A stretch of 36,001 bases of DNA. Origin: Streptomyces scabichelini (GTDB taxonomy: Bacteria; Actinomycetota; Actinomycetes; Streptomycetales; Streptomycetaceae). The DNA lies in contig NZ_JAAKZY010000102.1 of the NCBI RefSeq assembly GCF_011045015.1, positions 1-36,001 on the forward strand. Direction: 5' to 3'. Positions 22,586-30,999 of this stretch are shown here, one piece after another. A program made the translations under genes and the position numbers. The notes beneath the pieces are model-generated. The model saw nothing but the letters and a program-made list of their open reading frames with translations, ran no database searches and had not been told where the DNA came from. The stretch's first letter is position 1. The number at the start of each line of letters is the position of its first letter.

Positions 22586-23899
22586 ATGGACAAGTTCCGA
22601 AGGAAGTTGCGTACCAAAGCCGTGACCGCCGTGTCGGCTGTGTCAGCTCTCGGCCTGGTCGTGGGCTGCGGGGGCAGCAGCGACGGTGGGACCGGTGGGG
22701 GGAAGAAGGACGGCAAGGTCACCATCACCATGGGGCTGTACGGCGTCATGGGCTTCAAGGAGACCGGTCTGCTCGACAAGTACATGAAGGAAAACCCGAA
22801 CGTCGTCATCAAGGCGGACGTCGCGGGCGACGAGCAGACCTACTACACCGCCCTGCAGACCCATTTGGCCGCCGGCAGCGGACTGAAGGACATCCAGGGC
22901 ATAGAGATTGGTAGGGCCAAGGAACTGTCCGACACCCAGAAGGACAAGTTCGTCGATCTGGCCGGTACGGCCGGGACGGACCACTTCCTTCCGTGGAAGC
23001 AGAATCAGGTCACCGCCGAGGACAAGAAGGTCATCGGCCTCGGCACCGACATCGGCCCGATGGCGGTCTGCTACCGCAAGGACCTCTTCGAGCAGGCCGG
23101 CCTGCCCACCGAACGCGACGAGGTCGCCAAGCTGTGGGAGGGCGACTGGTCGAAGTACGTCGACGCGGGCAAGCGGTTCAAGGAGAAGTCGAAGGACGAC
23201 AAGGTCGCCTTCATGGACAGCTCCAGCGGGCTGTTCAACGCCATGATCTACGGCGACTCCCAGCAGTTCTACGACAAGGAGGGCGAGCTGATCTACGCCA
23301 AGAACCCTGTCGTGAAGGACGCGTGGAAGCTGGCCTCCGAGGCGGCCACGTCCGATCTGACCGCGAAGCTCCGCCAGTTCCAGCCCGGTTGGGACCCCGG
23401 TCTGGCCAACAGCTCCTTCGCCAGCACCGTCTGCCCGGCGTGGATGCTCGCGCACATCAGCGAGAAGGCGGGACCGAAGAACAAGGGCAAGTGGGACGTC
23501 GCCAAGGCGCCCAAGGGCGCCAACTGGGGCGGATCGTTCCTCGGGGTGATGGAGAAGAGCCCCGTCAAGCAGGAGGCGCAGGAGCTCGTCGCCTGGCTCA
23601 CCGCCCCCGAGCAGCAGGCCTACCTCTTCAAGGAGATCGGCAACTTCCCCTCGTCGCAGGCCGCGTTGGAGATGCCCGAAGTGGTCGACGCCAAGTCGGA
23701 CTACTTCGGTGGCGCACCCATCGGGAAGATCTTCGGCGCAGCGGCCCAGGAGGTCCCGGACGAGCAGGTGCTCGGCCGCAAGGACGGCACCATCAAGGAC
23801 ATCTTCTCGCAGGGCCTGGCCTTGATCGAGGCGCAGAACAAGAGCCCGAACGAGGCGTGGAAGACCACTGACAAGCGCATCGAGAAGGCCGCCGGCTGA
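22586..23899 (+). CDS. CUT1 sugar ABC transporter lipoprotein (CebE-like)
   Basis: A 437-residue family 1 solute-binding protein. The signal peptide ends in lipobox VVGC (Cys28). The mature protein shows ITMGLYGVMGFKETGLLDKY, LGTDIGPMAVCYRKDLFEQA and the C-terminal hinge LVAWLTAPEQQAYLFKEIGN. ATG 22586 has AGGAGG 5 nt upstream. It follows the double operator and precedes two permeases and a GH1 beta-glucosidase, the order of the cebEFG-bglC cellobiose locus. The ligand is most likely cellobiose or another short beta-glucoside; the divergent operator leaves room for another sugar. Confidence 0.92.
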   Translation: MDKFRRKLRTKAVTAVSAVSALGLVVGCGGSSDGGTGGGKKDGKVTITMGLYGVMGFKETGLLDKYMKENPNVVIKADVAGDEQTYYTALQTHLAAGSGLKDIQGIEIGRAKELSDTQKDKFVDLAGTAGTDHFLPWKQNQVTAEDKKVIGLGTDIGPMAVCYRKDLFEQAGLPTERDEVAKLWEGDWSKYVDAGKRFKEKSKDDKVAFMDSSSGLFNAMIYGDSQQFYDKEGELIYAKNPVVKDAWKLASEAATSDLTAKLRQFQPGWDPGLANSSFASTVCPAWMLAHISEKAGPKNKGKWDVAKAPKGANWGGSFLGVMEKSPVKQEAQELVAWLTAPEQQAYLFKEIGNFPSSQAALEMPEVVDAKSDYFGGAPIGKIFGAAAQEVPDEQVLGRKDGTIKDIFSQGLALIEAQNKSPNEAWKTTDKRIEKAAG

Positions 23900-23952
23900 C
23901 GAGCGCTTCGCTGGAAGTCCGGTGCGTCCGTCGGCCGCGGGTCCGTCGTGGC

Positions 23953-23987
23953 TGGTCGCGCAGTTCCCCGCGCCCCTTTGGGGGCGC
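23953..23987 (+). repeat. Short interspersed hairpin between lipoprotein and permease genes
   Basis: The sequence CGCAGTTCCCCGCGCCCC followed by a TTTG loop and GGGGCGC is the well-known intergenic repeat scattered through Streptomyces genomes. The perfect arms are GCGCCCC (23970-23976) and GGGGCGC (23981-23987). In the 213-nt gap before the permease gene it can act as a partial terminator or mRNA-stabilising hairpin, keeping binding protein above permease levels. Confidence 0.75.
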
Positions 23988-24112
23988 TGCCGAACCGCAC
24001 GGACTTCGCCGGACCCGCTTAGGGCCCCCGTTCGCCCGGCGCCCCACGCACGGCCCGTGTGGGCCGCCGGGCCCTGCCCGCCTCCTCACCCCTCCAGGAA
24101 GGACGCCTTCCG

Positions 24113-25084
24113 GTGGCCATCTCCACCTCGACACCCGCAGACGGTGCGCCCGGCACCGGCGCGGAGCGTCAGCGTCGCCGTACGCTGCTGCACCGCCTCG
24201 ACGTCCGGGGCGCGCCGTACGCCTTCATCGCCCCGTTCTTCGTCGTCTTCGCCGCCTTCAGCTTCTACCCGCTCATCTACACCTCGTGGATCTCGCTGCA
24301 CCGCGTCGAACTGTCGACCCTGAACCTCATGGAGTGGGTCGGCTTCGACAACTACACGGCGCTCTGGGACGACGACCGCTTCTGGAACGCGCTGCTCAAC
24401 ACCTTCACCATCGGCGTCCTGTCGACCGTGCCGCAGCTGCTGATGGCGCTCGGCCTTGCGCATCTGCTCAACTACCGGCTGCGCGGCTCTACGTTCTTCC
24501 GCGTCGCCGCCCTGACGCCGTACGCCACGTCGGTCGGTGCCGCGGCCCTCGTGTTCACGATGATCTTCGAACGCGACTTCGGCATGATCAACTGGATGTT
24601 GAGCCTGGTCGGTGTCGACAACATCGACTGGGAGAACAACAAGTGGGCCGCGCAGACGGCCATTTCCTCGATCGTCATCTGGCGCTGGACCGGCTACAAC
24701 GCCCTGCTCTACCTCGCCGCGATGCAGGCGATTCCTCGCGACCGCTACGAAGCCGCGGCCATCGACGGCGCCTCGCGGTGGCAGCAGTTCCTGAAGGTCA
24801 CCGTCCCCGGCATCCGTTCCACCATCGTCTTCACCATCGTCCTGTCCACGATCGGCGCCACACAGCTCTTCGGTGAGCCCCTGATCTTCGGCCAGGGCCC
24901 GAACGGCATCACGGGGGGAGCGGACAACCAGTACCAGACGCTGGGTCTGCTGCTGTACGAGGAGGGCTGGAAGAACTACCAGATGGGGCGGGCCGCCACA
25001 GTCGCCTGGGCGATGTTCCTGCTGCTCATCGTCGTGTTCATCGTCCAACGAGTCGTCAAGCGCGTAATGGCGCGCAAGGCCTGA
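24113..25084 (+). CDS. CUT1 sugar ABC transporter permease (CebF/MalF type)
   Basis: A 323-residue permease with a polar N-terminal segment of about 35 residues and six helices. The EAA loop is YEAAAIDGASRWQQFLKVTV. The GTG at 24113 has AAGGA 9 nt upstream; a longer frame to 24059 is unsupported. It pairs with the product of 25098-26039, and the stop is 13 nt before that gene. No ATPase gene is present in the locus. Confidence 0.92.
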   Translation: MAISTSTPADGAPGTGAERQRRRTLLHRLDVRGAPYAFIAPFFVVFAAFSFYPLIYTSWISLHRVELSTLNLMEWVGFDNYTALWDDDRFWNALLNTFTIGVLSTVPQLLMALGLAHLLNYRLRGSTFFRVAALTPYATSVGAAALVFTMIFERDFGMINWMLSLVGVDNIDWENNKWAAQTAISSIVIWRWTGYNALLYLAAMQAIPRDRYEAAAIDGASRWQQFLKVTVPGIRSTIVFTIVLSTIGATQLFGEPLIFGQGPNGITGGADNQYQTLGLLLYEEGWKNYQMGRAATVAWAMFLLLIVVFIVQRVVKRVMARKA

Positions 25085-25097
25085 CCGGGAGATCTCC

Positions 25098-26039
25098 ATG
25101 ACCACAGACAGCATCCCGGTCCAGGCGACGGACGCGCGCCCCGGGGTCGCGAAGAAGGCCCGAAAGGACACACCGCCCGGCGGACGGCGCCGCCAGCTGT
25201 TCCGGCATCCGGGTGCAGGACGTCAGCACCACGCGGGTCCCCTCGCCTACATCCTCCTGGGAATCGCGGCGCTGTTCTCGCTCTTCCCGCTGTACTGGAC
25301 GATGGTGGCGGCGTCGACCGACAACACGCGCGTCACCCAGACGCCTCCGCCGTTCCTGCCGGGACCCCACCTTCTGGAGAACCTCGGCAAGGCCTGGCAG
25401 GACGCCGCGCTGGGCAAGGCCATGCTCAACAGCCTGATCGTGGCCGGGGTGATCGCCCTGTCCACGGTGCTGTTCGCCACCCTCGCCGGCTTCGCGTTCG
25501 CCAAACTGCGCTTCAAGGGCCGCAACATCCTGCTGATGCTCGTGATCGGCACGATGATGGTGCCGCCGCAGCTCGGCGTCGTACCGCTGTTCATGATGAT
25601 GACCGAGCTGGGCTGGGGCCAGAAGCTGCCCGCCGTCATCTTCCCCACGCTCGTCAGTGCCGTCGGCGTGTTCTTCATGCGGCAGTACCTGTCCGAGGCG
25701 CTGCCCGACGAACTCGTCGAGGCCGGGCGGGTGGACGGTGCGCACTCCCTGCGCATCTTCTGGAGCATCGTGCTGCCGATCGCCCGGCCTCCCATGGCCG
25801 TGCTGTTCATGATCACGTTCGTGCACGCCTGGAACGACTTCTTCTGGCCCTTCATCGTGCTCGACATGAGCAATCCAACGGTGCCCGTCGCCCTCACCCA
25901 GCTCAGCGCGGGATACGTGCGTGACCAGTCGCTGATCATGGCAGGCGCGCTGCTCGGCACGCTGCCCCTGCTCGCCATGTTCATCGTCTTCGGCCGTCAG
26001 ATCGTCGGCGGAATCATGCAGGGAGCGGTCAAGGGATGA
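25098..26039 (+). CDS. CUT1 sugar ABC transporter permease (CebG/MalG type)
   Basis: A 313-residue permease with a basic, disordered N-terminal tail of about 45 residues, longer than usual, then six helices. The EAA loop is VEAGRVDGAHSLRIFW followed by VLPIARP, and HAWNDFFWPFIV is the MalG-type helix-5 segment. ATG 25098 has GGGAG 6 nt upstream. The beta-glucosidase gene starts 91 nt after its stop. Confidence 0.92.
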   Translation: MTTDSIPVQATDARPGVAKKARKDTPPGGRRRQLFRHPGAGRQHHAGPLAYILLGIAALFSLFPLYWTMVAASTDNTRVTQTPPPFLPGPHLLENLGKAWQDAALGKAMLNSLIVAGVIALSTVLFATLAGFAFAKLRFKGRNILLMLVIGTMMVPPQLGVVPLFMMMTELGWGQKLPAVIFPTLVSAVGVFFMRQYLSEALPDELVEAGRVDGAHSLRIFWSIVLPIARPPMAVLFMITFVHAWNDFFWPFIVLDMSNPTVPVALTQLSAGYVRDQSLIMAGALLGTLPLLAMFIVFGRQIVGGIMQGAVKG

Positions 26040-26130
26040 ATGCCGTGCCGTCCCCCTGTTGCCGCGGCCCTCCGACGCCCGCCACCTGGCTTCGCCTCTC
26101 CCACGCCGCCCTACATCTGGAAGGACCCAC

Positions 26131-27591
26131 GTGACCACCGCAACCCGACGTGTCGCGCCCGCCCCGGAGAACACCACCGTCATGAGGTTCCCGCAGGGAT
26201 TCACCTGGGGCGCGGCGACCGCCGCGTACCAGATCGAGGGCGCCGCCTCCGCCGACGGACGCACCCCTTCGATCTGGGACACCTACTCGCACACGCCCGG
26301 CAGGGTGCGCAACGGCGACACCGGTGACGTCGCCACCGACCACTACCACCGCTGGCGCGAGGACGTCGCGATCATGGCCGACCTCGGAGTGAGTGCCTAC
26401 CGGTTCTCCCTGTCGTGGCCGCGTGTGCAGCCGACCGGGCGCGGCCCGGCTGTCGAGAAGGGACTCGACTTCTATCGCGCCCTGACCGACGCACTGCTCG
26501 AGAAGGGCATCGAGCCAGTCGTCACGCTCTACCACTGGGACCTGCCCCAGGAACTGGAGGACGCGGGCGGCTGGCCGGAGCGCGCCACCGCCGACCGGTT
26601 CGCCGACTACGCGACCCTGGCGGCCCGTGCGCTGGGTGACCGGGTGAAGACCTGGACCACCCTCAACGAGCCCTGGTGCAGCGCCTTCCTCGGATACGGC
26701 TCGGGTGTCCACGCGCCCGGGCGCACCGACCCGGTCGCGGCCCTGCGCGCGGCGCACCACCTCAACCTCGCCCATGGCAAGGCCGTTCAGGCGCTGCGTG
26801 CCGAACTGCCCGCCCGCGCACAGGCGTCCATCACACTCAACTTCCACCACGTCCGCGCACTCACCGAGGCCGCCGAGGACCTCGACGCGGCCCGGCGGAT
26901 CGACGCACTGGCCAACCGCGTCTTCACCGGCCCTGTGCTGGAAGGCCAGTACCCCCAGGACCTCCTCCAGGACACGGCGAGCCTGACCGACTGGTCCTTC
27001 GTACGGGACGGCGACACCGCCACGATCCATCAGCCGCTGGACTTCCTGGGCGTCAACTACTACACACCCACGCTCGTTTCCGCCGCCACCCCCGGCAAGG
27101 TCAGCCACGGTTCCGACGGCCACGGGATGAGTGAGCACAGCCCCTGGCCGGGCGCCGACGTCGCCTTCCACCGGCCGCCGGGCAGCACCACCGCGATGGG
27201 CTGGGCGGTCGACGCCAGCGCTCTGTACGACCTGCTGACGCGGCTCAAGGCGGACTTCCCCGCGATGCCTCTGATGATCACCGAGAACGGGGCCGCGTTC
27301 GACGACTACGTGAACCCGGAGGGCGAGGTGGTCGACCCCGAACGCATCGCCTACCTCCACGGCCATCTGTCGGCCGTGCACCGGGCGATCGTGGCCGGCG
27401 TCGACGTCCGGGGCTACTTCCTGTGGTCTCTGCTGGACAACTTCGAGTGGGGCTACGGCTACAGCAAACGCTTCGGTGCCGTCTACGTCGACTACCCGAC
27501 CGGCAAGCGCATCCCCAAGGCCAGCGCGCGGTGGTACGCCGATGTGGTCCGCACCGGCATCCTGCCGGAGGGGAGCGACGGGAACCCGTAA
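26131..27591 (+). CDS. GH1 beta-glucosidase (BglC-like)
   Basis: A 486-residue glycoside hydrolase family 1 enzyme without signal peptide, so it acts in the cytoplasm on the imported sugar. The acid/base Glu180 is in TLNEP and the nucleophile Glu385 is in ITENGAAF. Substrate-site elements FTWGAATAAYQIEGA (24-38), LYHWDLPQ and WSLLDNFEWGYGYSKRFG are intact. GTG 26131 has GGAAGGA upstream; ATG 26182 directly before the conserved domain is an alternative. It completes a transport-plus-hydrolysis operon like cebEFG-bglC and is probably under the LacI regulator at 21286. Confidence 0.94.
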   Translation: MTTATRRVAPAPENTTVMRFPQGFTWGAATAAYQIEGAASADGRTPSIWDTYSHTPGRVRNGDTGDVATDHYHRWREDVAIMADLGVSAYRFSLSWPRVQPTGRGPAVEKGLDFYRALTDALLEKGIEPVVTLYHWDLPQELEDAGGWPERATADRFADYATLAARALGDRVKTWTTLNEPWCSAFLGYGSGVHAPGRTDPVAALRAAHHLNLAHGKAVQALRAELPARAQASITLNFHHVRALTEAAEDLDAARRIDALANRVFTGPVLEGQYPQDLLQDTASLTDWSFVRDGDTATIHQPLDFLGVNYYTPTLVSAATPGKVSHGSDGHGMSEHSPWPGADVAFHRPPGSTTAMGWAVDASALYDLLTRLKADFPAMPLMITENGAAFDDYVNPEGEVVDPERIAYLHGHLSAVHRAIVAGVDVRGYFLWSLLDNFEWGYGYSKRFGAVYVDYPTGKRIPKASARWYADVVRTGILPEGSDGNP

Positions 27592-27640
27592 GCACGGACT
27601 GCCACGTATGTAGGGCAGTAGGCAGGAACTGACAGACGAT

Positions 27641-27699
27641 CACCCGTTTCCGGTGCGCGGGATACACGCCGTCCCGCGTCCCGCGCACCGTAACGGGTG
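27641..27699 (+). terminator. Large imperfect hairpin after beta-glucosidase gene
   Basis: CACCCGTT (27641-27648) plus GGTGCGCGGGA (27652-27662) pair with TCCCGCGCACC (27679-27689) plus AACGGGTG (27692-27699), 19 bp of stem with a small internal bulge. It begins 50 nt after the stop of the operon and precedes the next gene, so it is the likely terminator. Confidence 0.65.
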
Positions 27700-27793
27700 C
27701 AGCTCCTTGCCTCCACGGTGCCCTCATTTTCGTCCAAGCGTCGTCGATCTTTGTCCATGGCCCGGATCCGCCGCCAGGGGTGAGCGTGGACCC

Positions 27794-29050
27794 ATGAGCG
27801 AAGTCGGGGTCGGGGACACGGGGTTCCTGCTGGAGCGGCGACGGATGCCGAGTGGACTTGTCGCGCTGGCACTCGGCGGTTTCGGCATCGGTCTGACCGA
27901 GTTCCTGATCGCCGGGCTGCTGCCGCAGGTGGCGTCGAGTTTCGCGGTGTCCGAGGCGGCCGCGGGCTGGCTGATCTCCGGGTACGCGTTGAGTGTCGCG
28001 ATCGGCGCGATCGTGCTGACCGCGGCGACGGCGCGGCTGCCCCGCAAGGCGATCCTGGTCTGCCTGGTGGCGTTGTTCGTCATCGGCAACCTGTTGTCCG
28101 CCGTCGCACCCAGCTATTCCGTGATGCTGCTCGGGCGGATCGTCGCGGCGTTGTGCCACGGTTCGTTCTTCGGTATCGGCTCGCTGGTCGCTCGCAGTCT
28201 GGTCGCGCCGGAGAAGAAGTCCCGCGCGGTGGCCGTCATGTTCGCCGGGCTGACGGTTGCGAACGTGCTGGGCGTGCCGTTCGGTGCGCTGGTCGGTGAG
28301 CGTTGGGGCTGGCGGGCGGCGTTCTGGGCGGTCACCGCAATCGGCGTGCTCGCGCTGGCGGGAATCGTCGCCTTCGTCCCCGGCTGGGCCGGAGAAACGC
28401 GGCCACCTGCAATGACGGGCCGCACCGATCCGATACCGCCCACCGACTTGCGCACCCAGTTCCGGGCGTTCCGGTCCTGGCAGGTCTGGCTGACCCTGAC
28501 GGCCACCGCGCTCAGCTACGGCGGGATGTTCGGTGCGTTCAGCTACATCGCCTACACGTTCACCGAGGTCAGTGGCTTCTCCCAAGCCGATGTCGCCTGG
28601 CTGCTGATGGTGTACGGCGTCGGCCTGGTCGTCGGGAACCTGATCGGCGGGCGAGCGGCCGACCGTGACCGTGACCGCGCCCTGGTCCTCGCCCTGCTCG
28701 GACTCACCATCACCCTGGCCGCGTTCGGGCTGCTGGCCGGCAGCGCCACCGCGTCGGTGATCCTGGTGTTTCTGATGGGGGTGACCGGGTTCGCCGGCGT
28801 GCCCGGCATGATTACCCGCGTCACCGACTTCGCCCACGGGGCGGCGCTGGCCGCCAGCGCAAACGTGTCCGCGTCCAACATCGGCAACGCGCTTGGCGCC
28901 TGGCTCGGGGGCCTGGCCATCACCGCGGGCCTCGGCTACACGGCGCCGCTCTACGTCGGCGCCGGCATCGCCCTGATCTCCGTCCTCGTCATGGCCGTTG
29001 CCGCACACCAGGCCAGGTCTGTCACGCACGAGACCGACCCCTCCATGTGA
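27794..29050 (+). CDS. MFS efflux transporter, 12-TM DHA1 family
   Basis: A 418-residue major facilitator protein. The N-terminus LALGGFGIGLTEFLIAGLLP is the AraJ/Cmx/YdhP-type DHA1 opening, associated with drug, arabinose or chloramphenicol export. Later parts have GRIVAALCHGSFFGIGSLVA and VPGMITRVTDFAHGAALAAS. About 12 helices are predicted. I chose ATG 27794, immediately before the conserved part; the ribosome site is weak. It stands alone, with a terminator upstream and a long gap downstream. The substrate is unknown. Confidence 0.88.
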   Translation: MSEVGVGDTGFLLERRRMPSGLVALALGGFGIGLTEFLIAGLLPQVASSFAVSEAAAGWLISGYALSVAIGAIVLTAATARLPRKAILVCLVALFVIGNLLSAVAPSYSVMLLGRIVAALCHGSFFGIGSLVARSLVAPEKKSRAVAVMFAGLTVANVLGVPFGALVGERWGWRAAFWAVTAIGVLALAGIVAFVPGWAGETRPPAMTGRTDPIPPTDLRTQFRAFRSWQVWLTLTATALSYGGMFGAFSYIAYTFTEVSGFSQADVAWLLMVYGVGLVVGNLIGGRAADRDRDRALVLALLGLTITLAAFGLLAGSATASVILVFLMGVTGFAGVPGMITRVTDFAHGAALAASANVSASNIGNALGAWLGGLAITAGLGYTAPLYVGAGIALISVLVMAVAAHQARSVTHETDPSM

Positions 29051-29827
29051 CCGGATGCCGGTCAGGCGTCGAGAACCAGGTTCGACCAAGACGATCGCCG
29101 GCCGCAGAGCGGGACTGTCCCTGTGACCAGGATCGTCAGCAGGCACCAGGCAACGTACGTGACCTGCACTGATGCCAGCTAACCTCAGCAGCCGGAAACC
29201 CGATCCCGCAGCGGGCTGGCGGACCTGTCCGCCAACTGCGTGTACGCACCGTTCCAGGTCTACAGGAAGTCCCCGGGTGGGCCCGGCTCCGCCTTCACCA
29301 CCGCCGAGGTGGCCGCGCTGCGTCCCCTGGTGTCGGCGGGAGGGAGTTTGGCAGGGCCGGGCGCCGGCTGGCGGGCTTCGACGTGCCGATGCCGGCATCC
29401 GGGCCGCAGGCGTCACCGAGCCCTGCCCTCTGCTGGTCCCCGTACGAACTCAGGACACCTCCCTGCTGCCCGAGGAGCGTCTGAGGCCCGCTCACACGCA
29501 GTGGGGCCTGCTGACCGCGCACGGCGTCCTTCGCGACCGCGACCTGCTCATCACCGCCCGCTCCGGGGCCTATGGGCCTATTACGCGGCGATCACAACAC
29601 TTACGCCCACTTCCTTCAGCGGTCTCCTGCACTGATCACCTGGGCGGCCATCACCCTGATGACACGCCGCCTGACCCAGCCGACCCGCCAGGCTCTCGGC
29701 GGCCAGCCCAATGCTTCGGCCTGAAACCCTGCTGGCCAGAGCCTGTTCCGATCACCTGGCCACGCTCCTACGGCGGCCAGACATGTCAGCCCCTGCGCTG
29801 TCCGGGCTCCGTGATCGGGCCGCCCAT
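29051..29827 (+). other. Long stretch without intact gene, probable coding relics
   Basis: These 777 bases lack a convincing gene. Protein-like stretches appear in different frames, such as CVYAPFQVYRKSPGG then FTTAEVAALRPLVS in one frame from about 29235, and GVTEPCPLLVPVRTQD then QWGLLTAHGVLRDRDLL in another from about 29415. Frame jumps suggest decayed coding DNA. I could not assign a family to these two pieces. Confidence 0.35.
29599..29724 (+). pseudogene. Possible IS transposase C-terminal relic
   Basis: This frame ends in a stop at 29722-29724 and contains LITWAAITLMTRRLTQPTRQ. It resembles the C-terminal end of IS5/IS4-type transposases, where a helix of the form xAxxxLMxRRLT follows the last catalytic region. 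No N-terminal transposase part, inverted repeats or target duplication was found. The call rests on one short motif only. Confidence 0.28.
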
Positions 29828-29880
29828 TTGACCGGATGCCGCCTCCGTTTTACTCTCGAATGCGTACGGAGGCAGCATCC
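29828..29880 (+). promoter_or_regulatory. TetR gene promoter with large inverted repeat
   Basis: A -35 TTGACC (29828-29833) and a -10 TACTCT (29851-29856) have 17 bp between them. The left arm GGATGCCGCCTCCGT (29834-29848) fills the spacer and the right arm ACGGAGGCAGCATCC (29866-29880) starts just after the predicted transcription start; arms match at 14 of 15 positions. TCCGTTTT also occurs as a direct repeat after each unit. This suits autorepression by the TetR protein encoded 41 nt downstream. Confidence 0.7.
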
Positions 29881-29921
29881 GTTTTGATGCGGCCGCACGA
29901 TCACGGCAGGCAGGAGGGCGC

Positions 29922-30515
29922 ATGAGCGCCGTCGAACAGCGCGGACGCAAGCCCCGCGCGGACGTCCAGCGCAACCGCGCCGCCCTCCTGGAGACCGCGC
30001 AGCGTCACTTCCTGCAGCACGGGGTCGGCACCTCCCTCGAGGCGGTGGCCAAGGAGGCGGGCGTCGGGCCCGGCACCCTGTACCGGCACTTCCCCACCCG
30101 GGAGGCACTGCTGGCGGCCGTGCTGCAGACCCGCTCCGAGGAACTGGTCGCCCGCCAGGCGGACATCGACCAGCTCGGCGACCCCGCCCAGGCACTGGAA
30201 CAGTGGCTGCGGGCGATGGAGGAGTACTTCAGCGCCTTCAGCGGCCTGCCGGACCCGCTCATGGCCGCGGCCCGGGCCCAGGAACCGGACAACCCGCTCA
30301 CCATCCCCTGCGACATCCTCATCACCGCCACCGATCAGTACGTACGAGCCGCACAGCTCACCGGGCACGTACGCGACTCGGTACGGGGCAACGACCTGTT
30401 CCTCGCGGCCTGCTCCATTGCCTGGATCAAGGGCACCGGCACCGAGGAGGAGCCCCTCGACCGGCTCCGCACCCTCATCGCCAGCGGCTACCGCCAGCGG
30501 GACACCCAGGCGTAA
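29922..30515 (+). CDS. TetR/AcrR-family transcriptional regulator
   Basis: A 197-residue TetR regulator. The N-terminal HTH spans about residues 12-60: RAALLETAQRHFLQHG, then SLEAVAKEAGVGPGTLYRHF and PTREALLAAVL. The C-terminal helical ligand domain is complete, ending AACSIAWIKGTGTEE...RLRTLIASGYR as two segments. ATG 29922 has GGAGGG upstream. The inverted repeat in its own promoter suggests autoregulation. The NAD(P)-binding oxidoreductase downstream, and the relic of a similar gene directly after it, are the likely co-regulated targets. Confidence 0.92.
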   Translation: MSAVEQRGRKPRADVQRNRAALLETAQRHFLQHGVGTSLEAVAKEAGVGPGTLYRHFPTREALLAAVLQTRSEELVARQADIDQLGDPAQALEQWLRAMEEYFSAFSGLPDPLMAAARAQEPDNPLTIPCDILITATDQYVRAAQLTGHVRDSVRGNDLFLAACSIAWIKGTGTEEEPLDRLRTLIASGYRQRDTQA

Positions 30516-30553
30516 CCAAACATCCCACCCCGCCTCGCAACGCCACGCGGCAC

Positions 30554-30769
30554 CACGCCGGCACACTGGCCGACTCCTGGCGCCAGCAGCCCAACAGCCC
30601 CGCCTACTGCACCGAACTGACCCTCGACGAACTGCCGGCGGCCCTGGCCGCGGCCGACCGCGCCAAGGACGCCCGCGTCCGCGACAGCCTCCCGGAACGA
30701 TTCGCCGCCCTCGGTGCCAATCCCACCGTCGACGACGTCGTCGAGATGAACCGCGCCGCCCACCGCTGA
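30554..30769 (+). pseudogene. C-terminal relic of oxidoreductase gene
   Basis: The last 71 codons of this frame encode LADSWRQQPNSPAYCTELTL, DELPAALAAADRAKDARVRD and DVVEMNRAAHR. They closely match the C-terminus of the intact oxidoreductase at 31000-31743 (LAESWRQQPGTPAYCTDLTR, then ELPDALARADAA and YLVRLNRAISM). The N-terminal Rossmann domain is missing and nothing upstream supplies a start, so this is a deletion relic of a second copy, located 38 nt after the TetR gene. Confidence 0.75.
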
Positions 30770-30999
30770 CTCACCCGACGCGGCTCTCGGGCACGCAACA
30801 GCACGAGAGCGGCAGCGCCGGCACGCCACGAACACACAAGACGAACACGAAGAGCGGCGCTCACTTCTGCAAGGTCGTCATCACCCACTTACACCACCGC
30901 GTCCGCGGCCGGCCCGCAGCCCCGGTCGCGCGGCAGGGACCAAGCCCGGGAGCCCCGATCACCGAAACCGGGGTTCCGTTCCGGACAAGGAGTTTCACC

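Noticed and set aside
27278..29416. 712-codon minus-strand open frame, the second longest in the window
   Set aside because: It runs antisense through the end of the GH1 gene and the whole MFS gene. Composition is shadow-like and no motif is visible.
30203..30769. 188-codon open frame overlapping the TetR gene
   Set aside because: Its first two thirds are a frame shadow of TetR. Only the last 71 codons are protein-like, reported as an oxidoreductase relic.
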